This document shows, piece by piece, positions 34,064-41,103 of a stretch of 41,103 nucleotides of DNA. The notes below the pieces were generated by a model. It was not told the origin of the DNA. It saw only the letters and a program-made list of their open reading frames with translations, and did not search any database. The stretch lies in assembly GCA_017630735.1 (NCBI GenBank), contig JAGBUS010000037.1:1-41103 (forward strand), read 5' to 3'. A program made the position numbers and the translations under genes. Position 1 is the stretch's first letter; every line of letters starts with the position of its first letter. This stretch comes from Alistipes sp. (GTDB lineage: Bacteria; Bacteroidota; Bacteroidia; Bacteroidales; Rikenellaceae).

Positions 34064-37000
34064 TTAATCTTTTACGAGAACGATATAATCACCCCCCGAA
34101 AGACTAACCGTATACTTACTTTCCAAATTCACATATGTTCCCGTCATAAGATTTCTCCATGTGCCACTCCTTGGCACAGTTATATCGAATGAGACATGAT
34201 TATTTGAGAAGTTAGAAACTGCAATTACACTACCATTCGATGTACTATAGATGAGGTGCTTTCCTCCAAAGTCATCATCTCCAACCTCGTAAGTATACGT
34301 AACACCCTCATAGCTATACATTTTCTCATGGTCTGTTCTCCACGAGATAATCTTAGACATCGCATTGTAAAGGGCTTTACGATTGGTATCATCATAATAG
34401 TTCCAGTATACAGGCTTCTTTCCAGTACGGTCATTATACTCAATGGAAACATCATAGCCTAACTCTCCAAACTGCCACATCATCTTTGGATAAGGTGCAA
34501 GGAAGTGAAGAGCATAGGCTCCCTGCAACTGCTTAGATAGACGCGACCAGTTGCTATTTAGCCAACCCTGACCCCATGTAACAGCCTTATATGCCACACG
34601 CTCCTCATCATGACTCTCAATATAGCTTACTCGTCCACTTGCAGCATCTCCCGAAAAATCACTTTCGCTATCCCAGCCCATAACAGTCTGATAGAAGCCA
34701 TGAGTTTGGTTGTTCCACAACATTATATCTCGATAAGAGGCAAGTTCATTCTCTTCGTATGAATCAGCAAAATGTTCAAGTATGATATAAGCATCGTTCG
34801 ATACTGAGCGTATAGCATCAGCATAATCTTTGATAATTGCTATTCGGGAGCTATCGTAACCGTTCCACGTACCGACATTATCGCCCGAATTTTTCTGTGT
34901 AAGACCCTTAGAGAGGTCAAAACGGAAGCCATCAACCTTATACTCCTTCATCCAATGCTTGAGCATACGCTTAAAGTAGTCACGCGTAGGACCATACTCA
35001 TGGTTGAAGTCATGATATACATTATATGGATGACGTGCCACTCGGTTAAAGAATGGATTAGCATCAGTGGTATTGTTAGCCCCTGAATCCCACCACATCT
35101 TAGCATATGGGAATAGACCTGTAGCATGGTTAGTTACAATATCTAAGATAACGGCAATTCCTCGCTTATGACACTCGTCAACAAAACGTTTATAATCATC
35201 CTTTGTACCATAAGACTTATCAGCAGCAAATGGGAAACATGGGTTATATCCCCAAGAATCATTACCATCAAACTCCTGAATAGGCATTAGCTCTATGGCA
35301 TTTATTCCCAACATCTGCAAATAGTCGAGCTTTGCCATAGCCGCCTTAATAGTACCCTCGGATGTAAAATCTCGAATATGCATCTCGTAGATAGCGAGTG
35401 AGTTCTTGGCTGGTCTCTTAAAACTTGCAACCTCCCAGTTATACTCCTTAGGCATTAGCTCAAACACCGACACCACATCGGATGCGCCATCAGGATAACT
35501 CTTCAAATTTGGATATGTCGACGAGCTTATCCATTGGTCATTCCATGGGTCGAGAATCTTTTCACAATAAGGATCTCCTACACGTACTCCATCAACAAGA
35601 TACTGATAGCCATACTCCCTGCCGTATGAAAGATTATCTACCGTCAACCAGAAGTAATCGCCATCCTTATTCATCTTTGAGGCAGTGGATGAGGTATTAT
35701 AGTTGTTAAAGTCTCCTAGAAGGCGTACATTTTGCTTTCCTGGCGCAAAGAGCACAAAGGTAGCAGAAGTACCGCTTATAGTAACACCATACTCCGCACC
35801 TATAGGACGACGCTTTATGTCATTCTTGACATATACAAAAATATCCTCACCACCATCCTTAAGCTCCACCGAACCATCTGGAGAGCGGAATACAAATGCT
35901 AAATACTCAATACTATCAGATGATGCTACACCATAGTATGCTCGTGGTCCACCCTTAATAGTTAGCTGCCAGAGGTTATCGCCCACATTTTTCAGTTTAC
36001 AAGACTCTATATTCACATTCCAATTAGCCTTTACATATTTCCAGTCACTAACATTTGTACTCTTTTGAGTAAGCACACCTGTATGGGCATATATATCACC
36101 ACTATACCCATCCATCACCGTGCCAGCAGTGTTTATTGTTACAATAACATCCTCCAACGTATCCTCATCTACCACACGTGGTGTTGTGGTAATAAGCTGA
36201 GTATACATACTCTCCGCATTATATACCTGAACAAGAATATCGCTACCATTGTCCTTTATCTCCTTCTTACCATCCGCAGAACGGAAGACAAATAATACAC
36301 CCTCAACACTATCACCATTCGATACTCCATAGAATGAACGCACACCTCCACGAATCACAAAACGCCAGATATTGTTACCACAATTTACGAGCTTGCACTC
36401 CTCCTTGTTCTCGTTCCAATCCGCCTTAACATATTTCCAGTCACTTAACGAGGTGCTATTCTGAGTCATAAGACCTGTATGGGCATACATATCGCCTGTA
36501 TAGTTTGCCATAGCCGTATCAGTGGCATTAACCAACACCACGATATCATCGTTGTTATTATCATAGATAATCTCAGGATATATCGAGATAAGTGGCATAT
36601 TTGCGACATCACTCATCTCGACGATGGTATCCAAGGTCTTCATTGGTTGAATATGATTACGCTCAATGGTCACCTGCTTAGAGGTTGATTTAGTAAATGA
36701 TGTGCCATCAGTAAACGAAACCTCAATTGTCACGCCCTCACTAAAAGTCTGAGGAACTACAGCGAAATAGAACTCTGTAGCTTTGCCGCTGGACAATGCT
36801 ACAGGATTCTTACACTCCAAAGACAACTGCTTTGTACTACTTGCCGATGATGAAGTAAGCACTAATTCATTATCAAGATAATGGAGTTGTGCTCCGCCAT
36901 TAAGTTGCTCATTATTATTACCCTTAAGCGTTATTCTATCAACGCTTTTCACGCCACTTAAGCTCACTCGAAGCCATCCACAAAGGCTCTTAAAGTAGAA

Positions 37001-37462
37001 ATTATCGCTACTACCCACATACGACATAGGGCTACTACCTACACCATACGAGCCATCGACATAATACTGCACCGAAGGAATGGTCATATTAACAACCTCA
37101 TCCGAAACATCCAACGTGCAATTTGCATCGTATGGATATACAGCCACGATTTTGTCAGTTGCCACACCGCTATTTATCTCTGTTTCACACTTTAGCGTGC
37201 CCTCTGTTACTCCTGTCTCGCCAACGTAGCTGAATTTATTATTATCGCTATTTTTGTAGAACACAGAGACCAAATCACCTTTTGTCCATACGGTCTTTAC
37301 CTCCTCGTTTAGCTGTACGCGACTATGCTCATCGTCAATCATCGCCTTCACCATCGCAGGAATACCCGACAAGTCATTATAAGCTTTGTTCTCCTCTATA
37401 TCGGCATTAACACATGCCATCATCGCTATTATACCGAACGCATAAAATAGTAGCTTCTTCAT
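34064..37462 (-). CDS. Surface GH13 alpha-amylase-family lipoprotein with fimbrillin-like N-terminus and two tandem SusE/F-like modules
   Basis: The 1132-residue protein has a lipoprotein signal (MMAC, Cys17). Residues about 30-280 are a fimbrillin-like module. Two homologous ~110-residue modules follow (303-418 and 438-547, each with YAHTG and DWKYVKA.WN); they resemble starch-binding SusE/F-type or DUF4961-like domains. A CBM48-like domain (about 555-650) precedes the GH13 barrel. The catalytic set is intact: Asp774-x3-Asn778-His779 (region I), nucleophile Asp849 (DGFRFDL), acid/base Glu896 (IILEHF) and Asp952 (ESHDEE). A beta-sandwich C-domain ends the protein. It probably cleaves alpha-1,4-glucan at the cell surface. 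It is the first gene of a two-gene operon. Confidence 0.92.
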   Translation of the reverse strand: MKKLLFYAFGIIAMMACVNADIEENKAYNDLSGIPAMVKAMIDDEHSRVQLNEEVKTVWTKGDLVSVFYKNSDNNKFSYVGETGVTEGTLKCETEINSGVATDKIVAVYPYDANCTLDVSDEVVNMTIPSVQYYVDGSYGVGSSPMSYVGSSDNFYFKSLCGWLRVSLSGVKSVDRITLKGNNNEQLNGGAQLHYLDNELVLTSSSASSTKQLSLECKNPVALSSGKATEFYFAVVPQTFSEGVTIEVSFTDGTSFTKSTSKQVTIERNHIQPMKTLDTIVEMSDVANMPLISIYPEIIYDNNNDDIVVLVNATDTAMANYTGDMYAHTGLMTQNSTSLSDWKYVKADWNENKEECKLVNCGNNIWRFVIRGGVRSFYGVSNGDSVEGVLFVFRSADGKKEIKDNGSDILVQVYNAESMYTQLITTTPRVVDEDTLEDVIVTINTAGTVMDGYSGDIYAHTGVLTQKSTNVSDWKYVKANWNVNIESCKLKNVGDNLWQLTIKGGPRAYYGVASSDSIEYLAFVFRSPDGSVELKDGGEDIFVYVKNDIKRRPIGAEYGVTISGTSATFVLFAPGKQNVRLLGDFNNYNTSSTASKMNKDGDYFWLTVDNLSYGREYGYQYLVDGVRVGDPYCEKILDPWNDQWISSSTYPNLKSYPDGASDVVSVFELMPKEYNWEVASFKRPAKNSLAIYEMHIRDFTSEGTIKAAMAKLDYLQMLGINAIELMPIQEFDGNDSWGYNPCFPFAADKSYGTKDDYKRFVDECHKRGIAVILDIVTNHATGLFPYAKMWWDSGANNTTDANPFFNRVARHPYNVYHDFNHEYGPTRDYFKRMLKHWMKEYKVDGFRFDLSKGLTQKNSGDNVGTWNGYDSSRIAIIKDYADAIRSVSNDAYIILEHFADSYEENELASYRDIMLWNNQTHGFYQTVMGWDSESDFSGDAASGRVSYIESHDEERVAYKAVTWGQGWLNSNWSRLSKQLQGAYALHFLAPYPKMMWQFGELGYDVSIEYNDRTGKKPVYWNYYDDTNRKALYNAMSKIISWRTDHEKMYSYEGVTYTYEVGDDDFGGKHLIYSTSNGSVIAVSNFSNNHVSFDITVPRSGTWRNLMTGTYVNLESKYTVSLSGGDYIVLVKD
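35822..36151 (-). repeat. Second copy of the tandem carbohydrate-binding-like module
   Basis: It encodes residues 438-547 of the GH13 protein. About half of the positions agree with the first copy at 36209-36556, including YAHTG, TQ.ST, SDWKYVKA and FVFRS.DG. Confidence 0.75.
36209..36556 (-). repeat. First copy of the tandem carbohydrate-binding-like module
   Basis: It encodes residues 303-418 of the GH13 protein, homologous to the module at 35822-36151. The duplication is recent enough to be evident by eye in protein, less so in DNA. Confidence 0.75.
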
Positions 37463-37506
37463 ATCTATTTTTTGGGGGAGGGGAATTTTATTTCATAAAT
37501 ATTCTA

Positions 37507-37537
37507 CAAAGGTACAATTTTATTTTCAATATACAAC
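37507..37537 (-). promoter_or_regulatory. Promoter of the GH13 / mosaic lipoprotein operon
   Basis: The minus strand has GTTG (37534-37537), 19 nt and TACCTTTG (37507-37514). The -7 box is perfect and the -33 box matches three of four bases. The start codon follows 45 nt downstream. Confidence 0.65.
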
Positions 37538-37581
37538 CTCCAGTCACAACTTATCATATTTAATATGATACAACTAAAAAA

Positions 37582-37625
37582 ATTGGTTGCGCCACTCCCG
37601 TTTTTCCAAGAGTAGCGCAACCAAT
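37582..37625 (-). terminator. Terminator of the ABC importer operon
   Basis: ATTGGTTGCGC-c-ACTC pairs with GAGT-a-GCGCAACCAAT, 15 bp with one mismatch. Read on the minus strand it is followed by TTTTTT. It lies 25 nt after the ATPase stop. Confidence 0.88.
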
Positions 37626-37650
37626 ATATACAACAATATATATTAAGAAA

Positions 37651-38409
37651 TTATCTATGTAGGCGAATAGATTGAGTTTCAGCATCAAACGATATATGCT
37701 CACTATCGAATAGTCGCTCTATATCTCCCGACACTATCATATCCTTAGTTGCACGATGCACCAAATGCGGTGTATCCACAAGGGCAATACTATCCGCGAG
37801 CGATAGAGCAATATCGAGCTCATGCGTAGAAAATATTACACACTTACCCTCCTCATGTGCCAAACGCTGCAATAACAGGCACAATTCATAACGATTCGGA
37901 AGATCAAGGAACGACGTAGGCTCATCCAGGAGAATAACATCTGTCTGCTGAGCCAAGGCTCGCGCTATCATAACACGCTGCGCCTCGCCATCCGACAATG
38001 TCTCAACACTACGATACATAAGATGGTCAATACCTACGATAGAGACACTACGAGCAATTATCTCCTCATCCGCCTCAGTCACTCGTCCCATCCAGTCGGT
38101 ATATGGTGAGCGACCTATGGCAACAAGGTCATGTACCGTAAGAGCCTCAACATTCACTCTTTCCGTATTTACAAAGGCAACCTTACGCGCTAAGTCTCGC
38201 GCCGACAGATCATTCAAATTCTCACCATCAACAAGGATATCTCCACCCTGAACTGCGCCCAAAGATGCCATTGCACGCAACAGTGTAGATTTACCCGTTC
38301 CATTACGACCCAATAGAGCCACCATAGAGCCCTTCGTAAAATGCGCAGACGCCTCCTTAATCAGTGTACGCGACTCAAAAGCAAGAGTTATATTTTGCAA
38401 TTCAATCAT
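37651..38409 (-). CDS. ABC transporter ATP-binding protein (BtuD/FecE/HmuV type)
   Basis: The 252-residue ATPase has Walker A GRNGTGKS (Lys40), the signature LSDGEAQR, Walker B VILLDEPTS and the switch His (FSTHELD). The FecE/BtuD subfamily energises import of iron-siderophore, heme or cobalamin. It is the third gene of the operon; its start overlaps the permease stop by 1 nt. The ligand cannot be told from the sequence, and no cobalamin riboswitch is seen upstream of the operon. Confidence 0.94.
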   Translation of the reverse strand: MIELQNITLAFESRTLIKEASAHFTKGSMVALLGRNGTGKSTLLRAMASLGAVQGGDILVDGENLNDLSARDLARKVAFVNTERVNVEALTVHDLVAIGRSPYTDWMGRVTEADEEIIARSVSIVGIDHLMYRSVETLSDGEAQRVMIARALAQQTDVILLDEPTSFLDLPNRYELCLLLQRLAHEEGKCVIFSTHELDIALSLADSIALVDTPHLVHRATKDMIVSGDIERLFDSEHISFDAETQSIRLHR

Positions 38410-39434
38410 TATCTGTTACTATTACGAAGTACGACATAAATGATAACCGGTATACCCAACAATGAGGTGATGGTATTCACAGGTAACATCACACCACTAC
38501 GTGCCACAATATCGCAGACAAAGGTACATATCAACATCGACAATGCTCCCCAAAGCATCGACGCCGGCATAAGCACACGGTGGTCTGCCGTGCGGAATGT
38601 GATACGCGCAATATGCGGCATCGCCAAGCCAATAAATCCGATAGGACCACAAAAGGCTGTTACCGTACCTGCAAGGAGCGTTGTTGACAGGAATATTATA
38701 GTTCGTGAATGTTTTACATTTAGACCCATAGTTCGCGCATATCCCTCACCGAGGAGTAACATATTGAGTGGCTTTATCACCACTATGGCAAGCACCAAGC
38801 CTACTATAACCACAGGAACAAGTATCTTTATCTGCTCAATTGTTACTGTCGACACCGAGCCCATAGTCCACACCACAAACGATTTCAATGCCTCCTCACT
38901 ACCAACATATTGCAGAATACCGACAACTGCAGATATCGCCGACGAGAGCATCATTCCCACGATAAGTATCGTATTGATATTACGTATCTTACGCGACAGA
39001 GACATTACAAGCAACAATATCAAAGCCGAGCCTATCCACGCCATGCCTGTTATACCGAATGATACTAACCAGTGCATAGATGCTACGCCCAACATCGGAG
39101 TTGCAAGGGTAAAGAGTGCCACACCAAGACTTGCACCTGAATTCACACCAAGGACATAAGGTCCAGCTAAGGGATTACGAAATAGCGTCTGCATCTGTAG
39201 ACCACTTGCCGACAACGCCATACCTGCCGCCATCGAAACAACGACCTTTGGCAGACGCATCTTGAGTATGATAGTTTCGAGCGTAGCATCATCCATCGTA
39301 CTGCATAACACTGCAAATACGTCATCTATTGGCAGATACGTAGTACCTGTAATGATATCAAGGAACGCAAATACCACGCATCCTATAACCAACGCGACAA
39401 ATAGTATCGTTGTGTATAATTCTCTATTCTGCAT
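38409..39434 (-). CDS. FecCD/BtuC-family ABC permease
   Basis: The 341-residue protein has about nine or ten hydrophobic helices. It contains the family segments PLAGPYVLGVNSGASLG, GEGYARTMGLNVK (with the ATPase-coupling region), and a C-terminal GFIGLAMPHIAR. It forms the inner-membrane channel as a homodimer with the ATPase. The gene lies 3 nt after the substrate-binding protein and directly before the ATPase. A single permease gene fits the BtuC-like form. Confidence 0.95.
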   Translation of the reverse strand: MQNRELYTTILFVALVIGCVVFAFLDIITGTTYLPIDDVFAVLCSTMDDATLETIILKMRLPKVVVSMAAGMALSASGLQMQTLFRNPLAGPYVLGVNSGASLGVALFTLATPMLGVASMHWLVSFGITGMAWIGSALILLLVMSLSRKIRNINTILIVGMMLSSAISAVVGILQYVGSEEALKSFVVWTMGSVSTVTIEQIKILVPVVIVGLVLAIVVIKPLNMLLLGEGYARTMGLNVKHSRTIIFLSTTLLAGTVTAFCGPIGFIGLAMPHIARITFRTADHRVLMPASMLWGALSMLICTFVCDIVARSGVMLPVNTITSLLGIPVIIYVVLRNSNR

Positions 39435-39437
39435 CCT

Positions 39438-40562
39438 CTAATTTAACTTATGATAATAATACAACTCTCCCGTTCCTCGCATTACATTCACCAAATCTTG
39501 TAATACGACATCGGGACGCACTATCGCCGACTCCCAAAAGTCGCTACCTCCGCCTTGCGACTTACGTCGATTATTATTATACACCTCGCCTCGCTTCACA
39601 ACAGCAGAGTTGACAAAGTGTGGTGCTACACTATAAAGCTCAGCCATGGTTGATACTTGACCTACATTGAGCCACTTATCGGCACGACCCACGAGATACA
39701 ACGCCTCCTCAAGGCTTATACCTCGCGAGCCACCTGTCGGATTCTCACCCTTAAAGATATATTCACCTCCAGCATCCTCAATCAATCGAACCATATAGCT
39801 ATCATCCGACGGCATATACCATACATCCTGATAAGGAAGGTTAAACATCACCTTTGGTCGCTGCGCCATATCCACCGACTCACGCACAGCATTGTAACGC
39901 CCCTCTATTGCACGGAATACCTCCTCTCCGCGCTCCCTGCAACCCATAATTTCAGCCACAGCAACAACCCACTCAGCCTTACCCAATGGAGACTGCTCGG
40001 TATAATCACCTAAATAGAGGTACGGAATATTGAGTTCGCGCAACTTTGCCGTCACGGCACTATTCTCTGCCGTCACGCCATACATAAGCACCAAGTCTGG
40101 ATGAACGGACAGCAATGCTTCGTAGTCGAGATTGCTATCATATCCAACATCTACAACGCCATCATTCTGTACAATAGCTGGATTCATAATATAATCCTTG
40201 CCCGATACTCCCACAACGCAATCTACAACACCAATAGCATCAAGCATCGCAACATGGCTTGATGACATACACACCACACGCCCAGCTGAGCCTACAATAT
40301 ACTGACCTTGATACCCTCCAATAGACTCAGCATCAGAGAATACTGCTAATGTTTGCTCCACAATAGCATCTCCTTGCCAAGGTCGAGTGACACGTATTAA
40401 CCGATTTTCCGCCTCATCCTGTGCAATTTCGAAGCCCGACGCATGACGTGGCTCATAGACTATATTATCGAAACTTTGCGAGTTATTTCGTTGAGTTACA
40501 TCACAACCGAAACACAAAAATATAGCTATTATTACAGTTGATATGTATACAAATCCTTTCAT
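39438..40562 (-). CDS. ABC importer substrate-binding lipoprotein (BtuF/FecB fold)
   Basis: The 374-residue protein has a lipobox CFGC (Cys20) and a helical-backbone metal-receptor fold. The first lobe contains SSSHVAMLDAIGVVDCVVGV and EALLSVHPDLVLMYG, the hallmark of TroA/BtuF-type binding proteins. It delivers the ligand (cobalamin, heme or siderophore) to the permease. The start codon lies almost at the predicted transcription start (see the element at 40567-40574), so the mRNA may be leaderless. Confidence 0.93.
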   Translation of the reverse strand: MKGFVYISTVIIAIFLCFGCDVTQRNNSQSFDNIVYEPRHASGFEIAQDEAENRLIRVTRPWQGDAIVEQTLAVFSDAESIGGYQGQYIVGSAGRVVCMSSSHVAMLDAIGVVDCVVGVSGKDYIMNPAIVQNDGVVDVGYDSNLDYEALLSVHPDLVLMYGVTAENSAVTAKLRELNIPYLYLGDYTEQSPLGKAEWVVAVAEIMGCRERGEEVFRAIEGRYNAVRESVDMAQRPKVMFNLPYQDVWYMPSDDSYMVRLIEDAGGEYIFKGENPTGGSRGISLEEALYLVGRADKWLNVGQVSTMAELYSVAPHFVNSAVVKRGEVYNNNRRKSQGGGSDFWESAIVRPDVVLQDLVNVMRGTGELYYYHKLN

Positions 40563-40566
40563 GCTA

Positions 40567-40574
40567 CAAAGTTA
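40567..40574 (-). promoter_or_regulatory. Candidate promoter -7 element of the ABC importer operon
   Basis: The minus strand reads TAACTTTG, a TAnnTTTG match ending only 4 nt before the start codon. It would give a leaderless or nearly leaderless mRNA. Confidence 0.4.
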
Positions 40575-40591
40575 TATTTTTTTATGATTAA

Positions 40592-40624
40592 TTGGTAATA
40601 ATTGAGAAAATGTTATTATCTTTG
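40592..40624 (+). promoter_or_regulatory. tRNA-Pro promoter
   Basis: TTGG (40592-40595), a 21-nt spacer and the perfect -7 box TATCTTTG (40617-40624) precede the tRNA 5' end by 18 nt. Confidence 0.65.
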
Positions 40625-40642
40625 TCTCCACAAAAATCACTT

Positions 40643-40717
40643 CGGGATGTAGCTCAGCCCGGTTAGAGTACGCGTCTGGGGGGCGTGTGGTCGCAGGTTC
40701 AAATCCTGTCATCCCGA
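40643..40717 (+). tRNA. tRNA-Pro (anticodon GGG)
   Basis: The sequence folds as a 75-nt cloverleaf: acceptor CGGGATG/CATCCCG, anticodon stem CGCGT/GCGTG with loop CTGGGGG (anticodon GGG), and a T arm with GGTTCAAATCC. The discriminator is A and CCA is not encoded. It decodes CCC and CCU. Confidence 0.96.
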
Positions 40718-40735
40718 CATATCTGAGTCCAGAGT

Positions 40736-40763
40736 CCTCAATCACCAGATTGGGGATTTTTTT
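40736..40763 (+). terminator. tRNA-Pro terminator
   Basis: CCTCAATC and GATTGGGG pair over 8 bp with one G-U wobble around ACCA, followed by seven T. It lies 19 nt after the tRNA. Confidence 0.85.
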
Positions 40764-40780
40764 GTTGGCATATCCTAAGT

Positions 40781-40908
40781 CTTTGTTGTCAGAAGGTAGT
40801 AGATGCAACGCTCGGCGAATTATCTCGGCAATGGGCTGTACTAATGCGTACAGCCCATTGCCGAGATAATTCGTTAGTGGCAGCAGATACTGCCTTATCA
40901 CAACAAAG
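40781..40908. repeat. Palindromic intergenic element, copy B
   Basis: The ends CTTTGTTGT (40781-40789) and ACAACAAAG (40900-40908) are inverted. The core is a perfect 26-bp stem (40816-40841 / 40848-40873) with a six-base loop TAATGC. The flanks between core and ends pair imperfectly, and GGCAG/CTGCC makes a local hairpin in the right arm. It is related to the element at 25833-25955. Confidence 0.75.
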
Positions 40909-40914
40909 AAAAAA

Positions 40915-40940
40915 AGGGAGGTGACATCTTGTCCCTCCCT
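40915..40940 (-). terminator. rpmE2 terminator
   Basis: On the minus strand AGGGAG...CTCCCT with inner GGACA/TGTCA forms a hairpin with a TTTTTTT tail, about 22 nt after the bL31 stop. Confidence 0.85.
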
Positions 40941-40962
40941 AAACTTTAGAACCAAGCAACTA

Positions 40963-41103
40963 TTACTTGTTCTTCTTATCGTAGCGCTTTGCGTAACGGC
41001 TCATAAACTTATCCACACGACCTGCGGTATCTACCAACTTCATCTTACCTGTGTAGAATGGGTGAGATGTGTTAGAGATTTCCATCTTATACACGGGATA
41101 GGT
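40963..41103 (-). CDS. rpmE2: Large ribosomal subunit protein bL31 type B (partial, N-terminus beyond the window)
   Basis: The 46 codons before the stop read through [19 protein letters not shown], then [12 protein letters not shown] and a basic [13 protein letters not shown] end. This is the C-terminal half of the type B bL31, whose beginning is outside the window. The zinc-type (type A) cysteines would lie in the missing part, so the type call rests on the FYTGK...VDKFMSRY pattern. A strong terminator follows on the minus strand. Confidence 0.93.
   Translation of the reverse strand, partial: TYPVYKMEISNTSHPFYTGKMKLVDTAGRVDKFMSRYAKRYDKKNK

Noticed and set aside
38440..39159. 239-codon plus-strand ORF
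   Set aside because: It is antisense to the clear FecCD permease and has no domain; it is a shadow of that gene's codon bias.
40563..40642. Cobalamin riboswitch before the BtuFCD-like operon
   Set aside because: The gap to tRNA-Pro is only 80 nt, AT-rich, and lacks a B12-box-like motif.
40572..40955. 127-codon minus-strand ORF over the tRNA-Pro gene
   Set aside because: Its middle (GMTGFEPATTRPPDAYSNRA) is the well-known spurious translation of an antisense tRNA, and the rest covers terminators and the palindromic element.

Overview
The window is chromosomal DNA from a member of the Bacteroidota, most likely a gut-type Bacteroidales. The signs are a SusC/SusD pair, lipoprotein-rich surface proteins with fimbrillin-like and BspA-type leucine-rich modules, a PF14121-type porin, a short KdsD, an archaeal-type ProS, promoters of the TTTG / TAnnTTTG type, and almost no Shine-Dalgarno sequences. 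The genus cannot be fixed from the sequence alone. No phage, transposase, integrase or CRISPR array is visible; most of the window reads as housekeeping chromosome with two accessory glycan or surface loci.

Layout. 1-5699 (minus): a glycan-uptake block transcribed right to left, an SLC45-like MFS sugar transporter, then SusC, then SusD (cut by the left edge). 6008-8169 (plus): a LytS/LytR-type two-component pair, divergent from the uptake block, with an 18-bp perfect palindrome between them. 8493-12132 (plus): a polysaccharide export unit (Wza-like lipoprotein, Wzc-like tyrosine autokinase with a YG repeat tail, HAD phosphatase) without glycosyltransferases. 12212-16264 (minus): a small BspA-cap ORF, then a pssA / porin / lytic transglycosylase envelope operon. 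16390-17463 (plus): mannose-1-phosphate guanylyltransferase. 17701-25260 (plus): lon, kdsB, kdsA, kdsD, ubiD and a helix-hairpin-helix protein, closely packed; then rpsU.

25965-30896 (minus): proS, a DPP-IV-like peptidase, rpsT and tRNA-Glu. 31013-37462 (minus): two large lipoproteins that share an N-terminal fimbrillin-like module. One is a mosaic of LRR, Omp28-like thioredoxin fold and a FISUMP-like domain; the other carries two tandem SusE/F-like modules, a CBM48-like domain and an intact GH13 catalytic domain. Together they look like a cell-surface alpha-glucan system. 37651-40562 (minus): a BtuFCD/FecBCD-type importer. 40643-40717 (plus): tRNA-Pro(GGG). 40963-41103 (minus): the C-terminus of bL31 type B.

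The most unusual non-coding signal is a pair of related ~125-nt palindromic elements, at 25833-25955 and 40781-40908. Each lies in a convergent 3'-to-3' gap next to translation genes. They share an almost identical apical loop and the same asymmetric ends, and look like two members of an undescribed interspersed repeat family.
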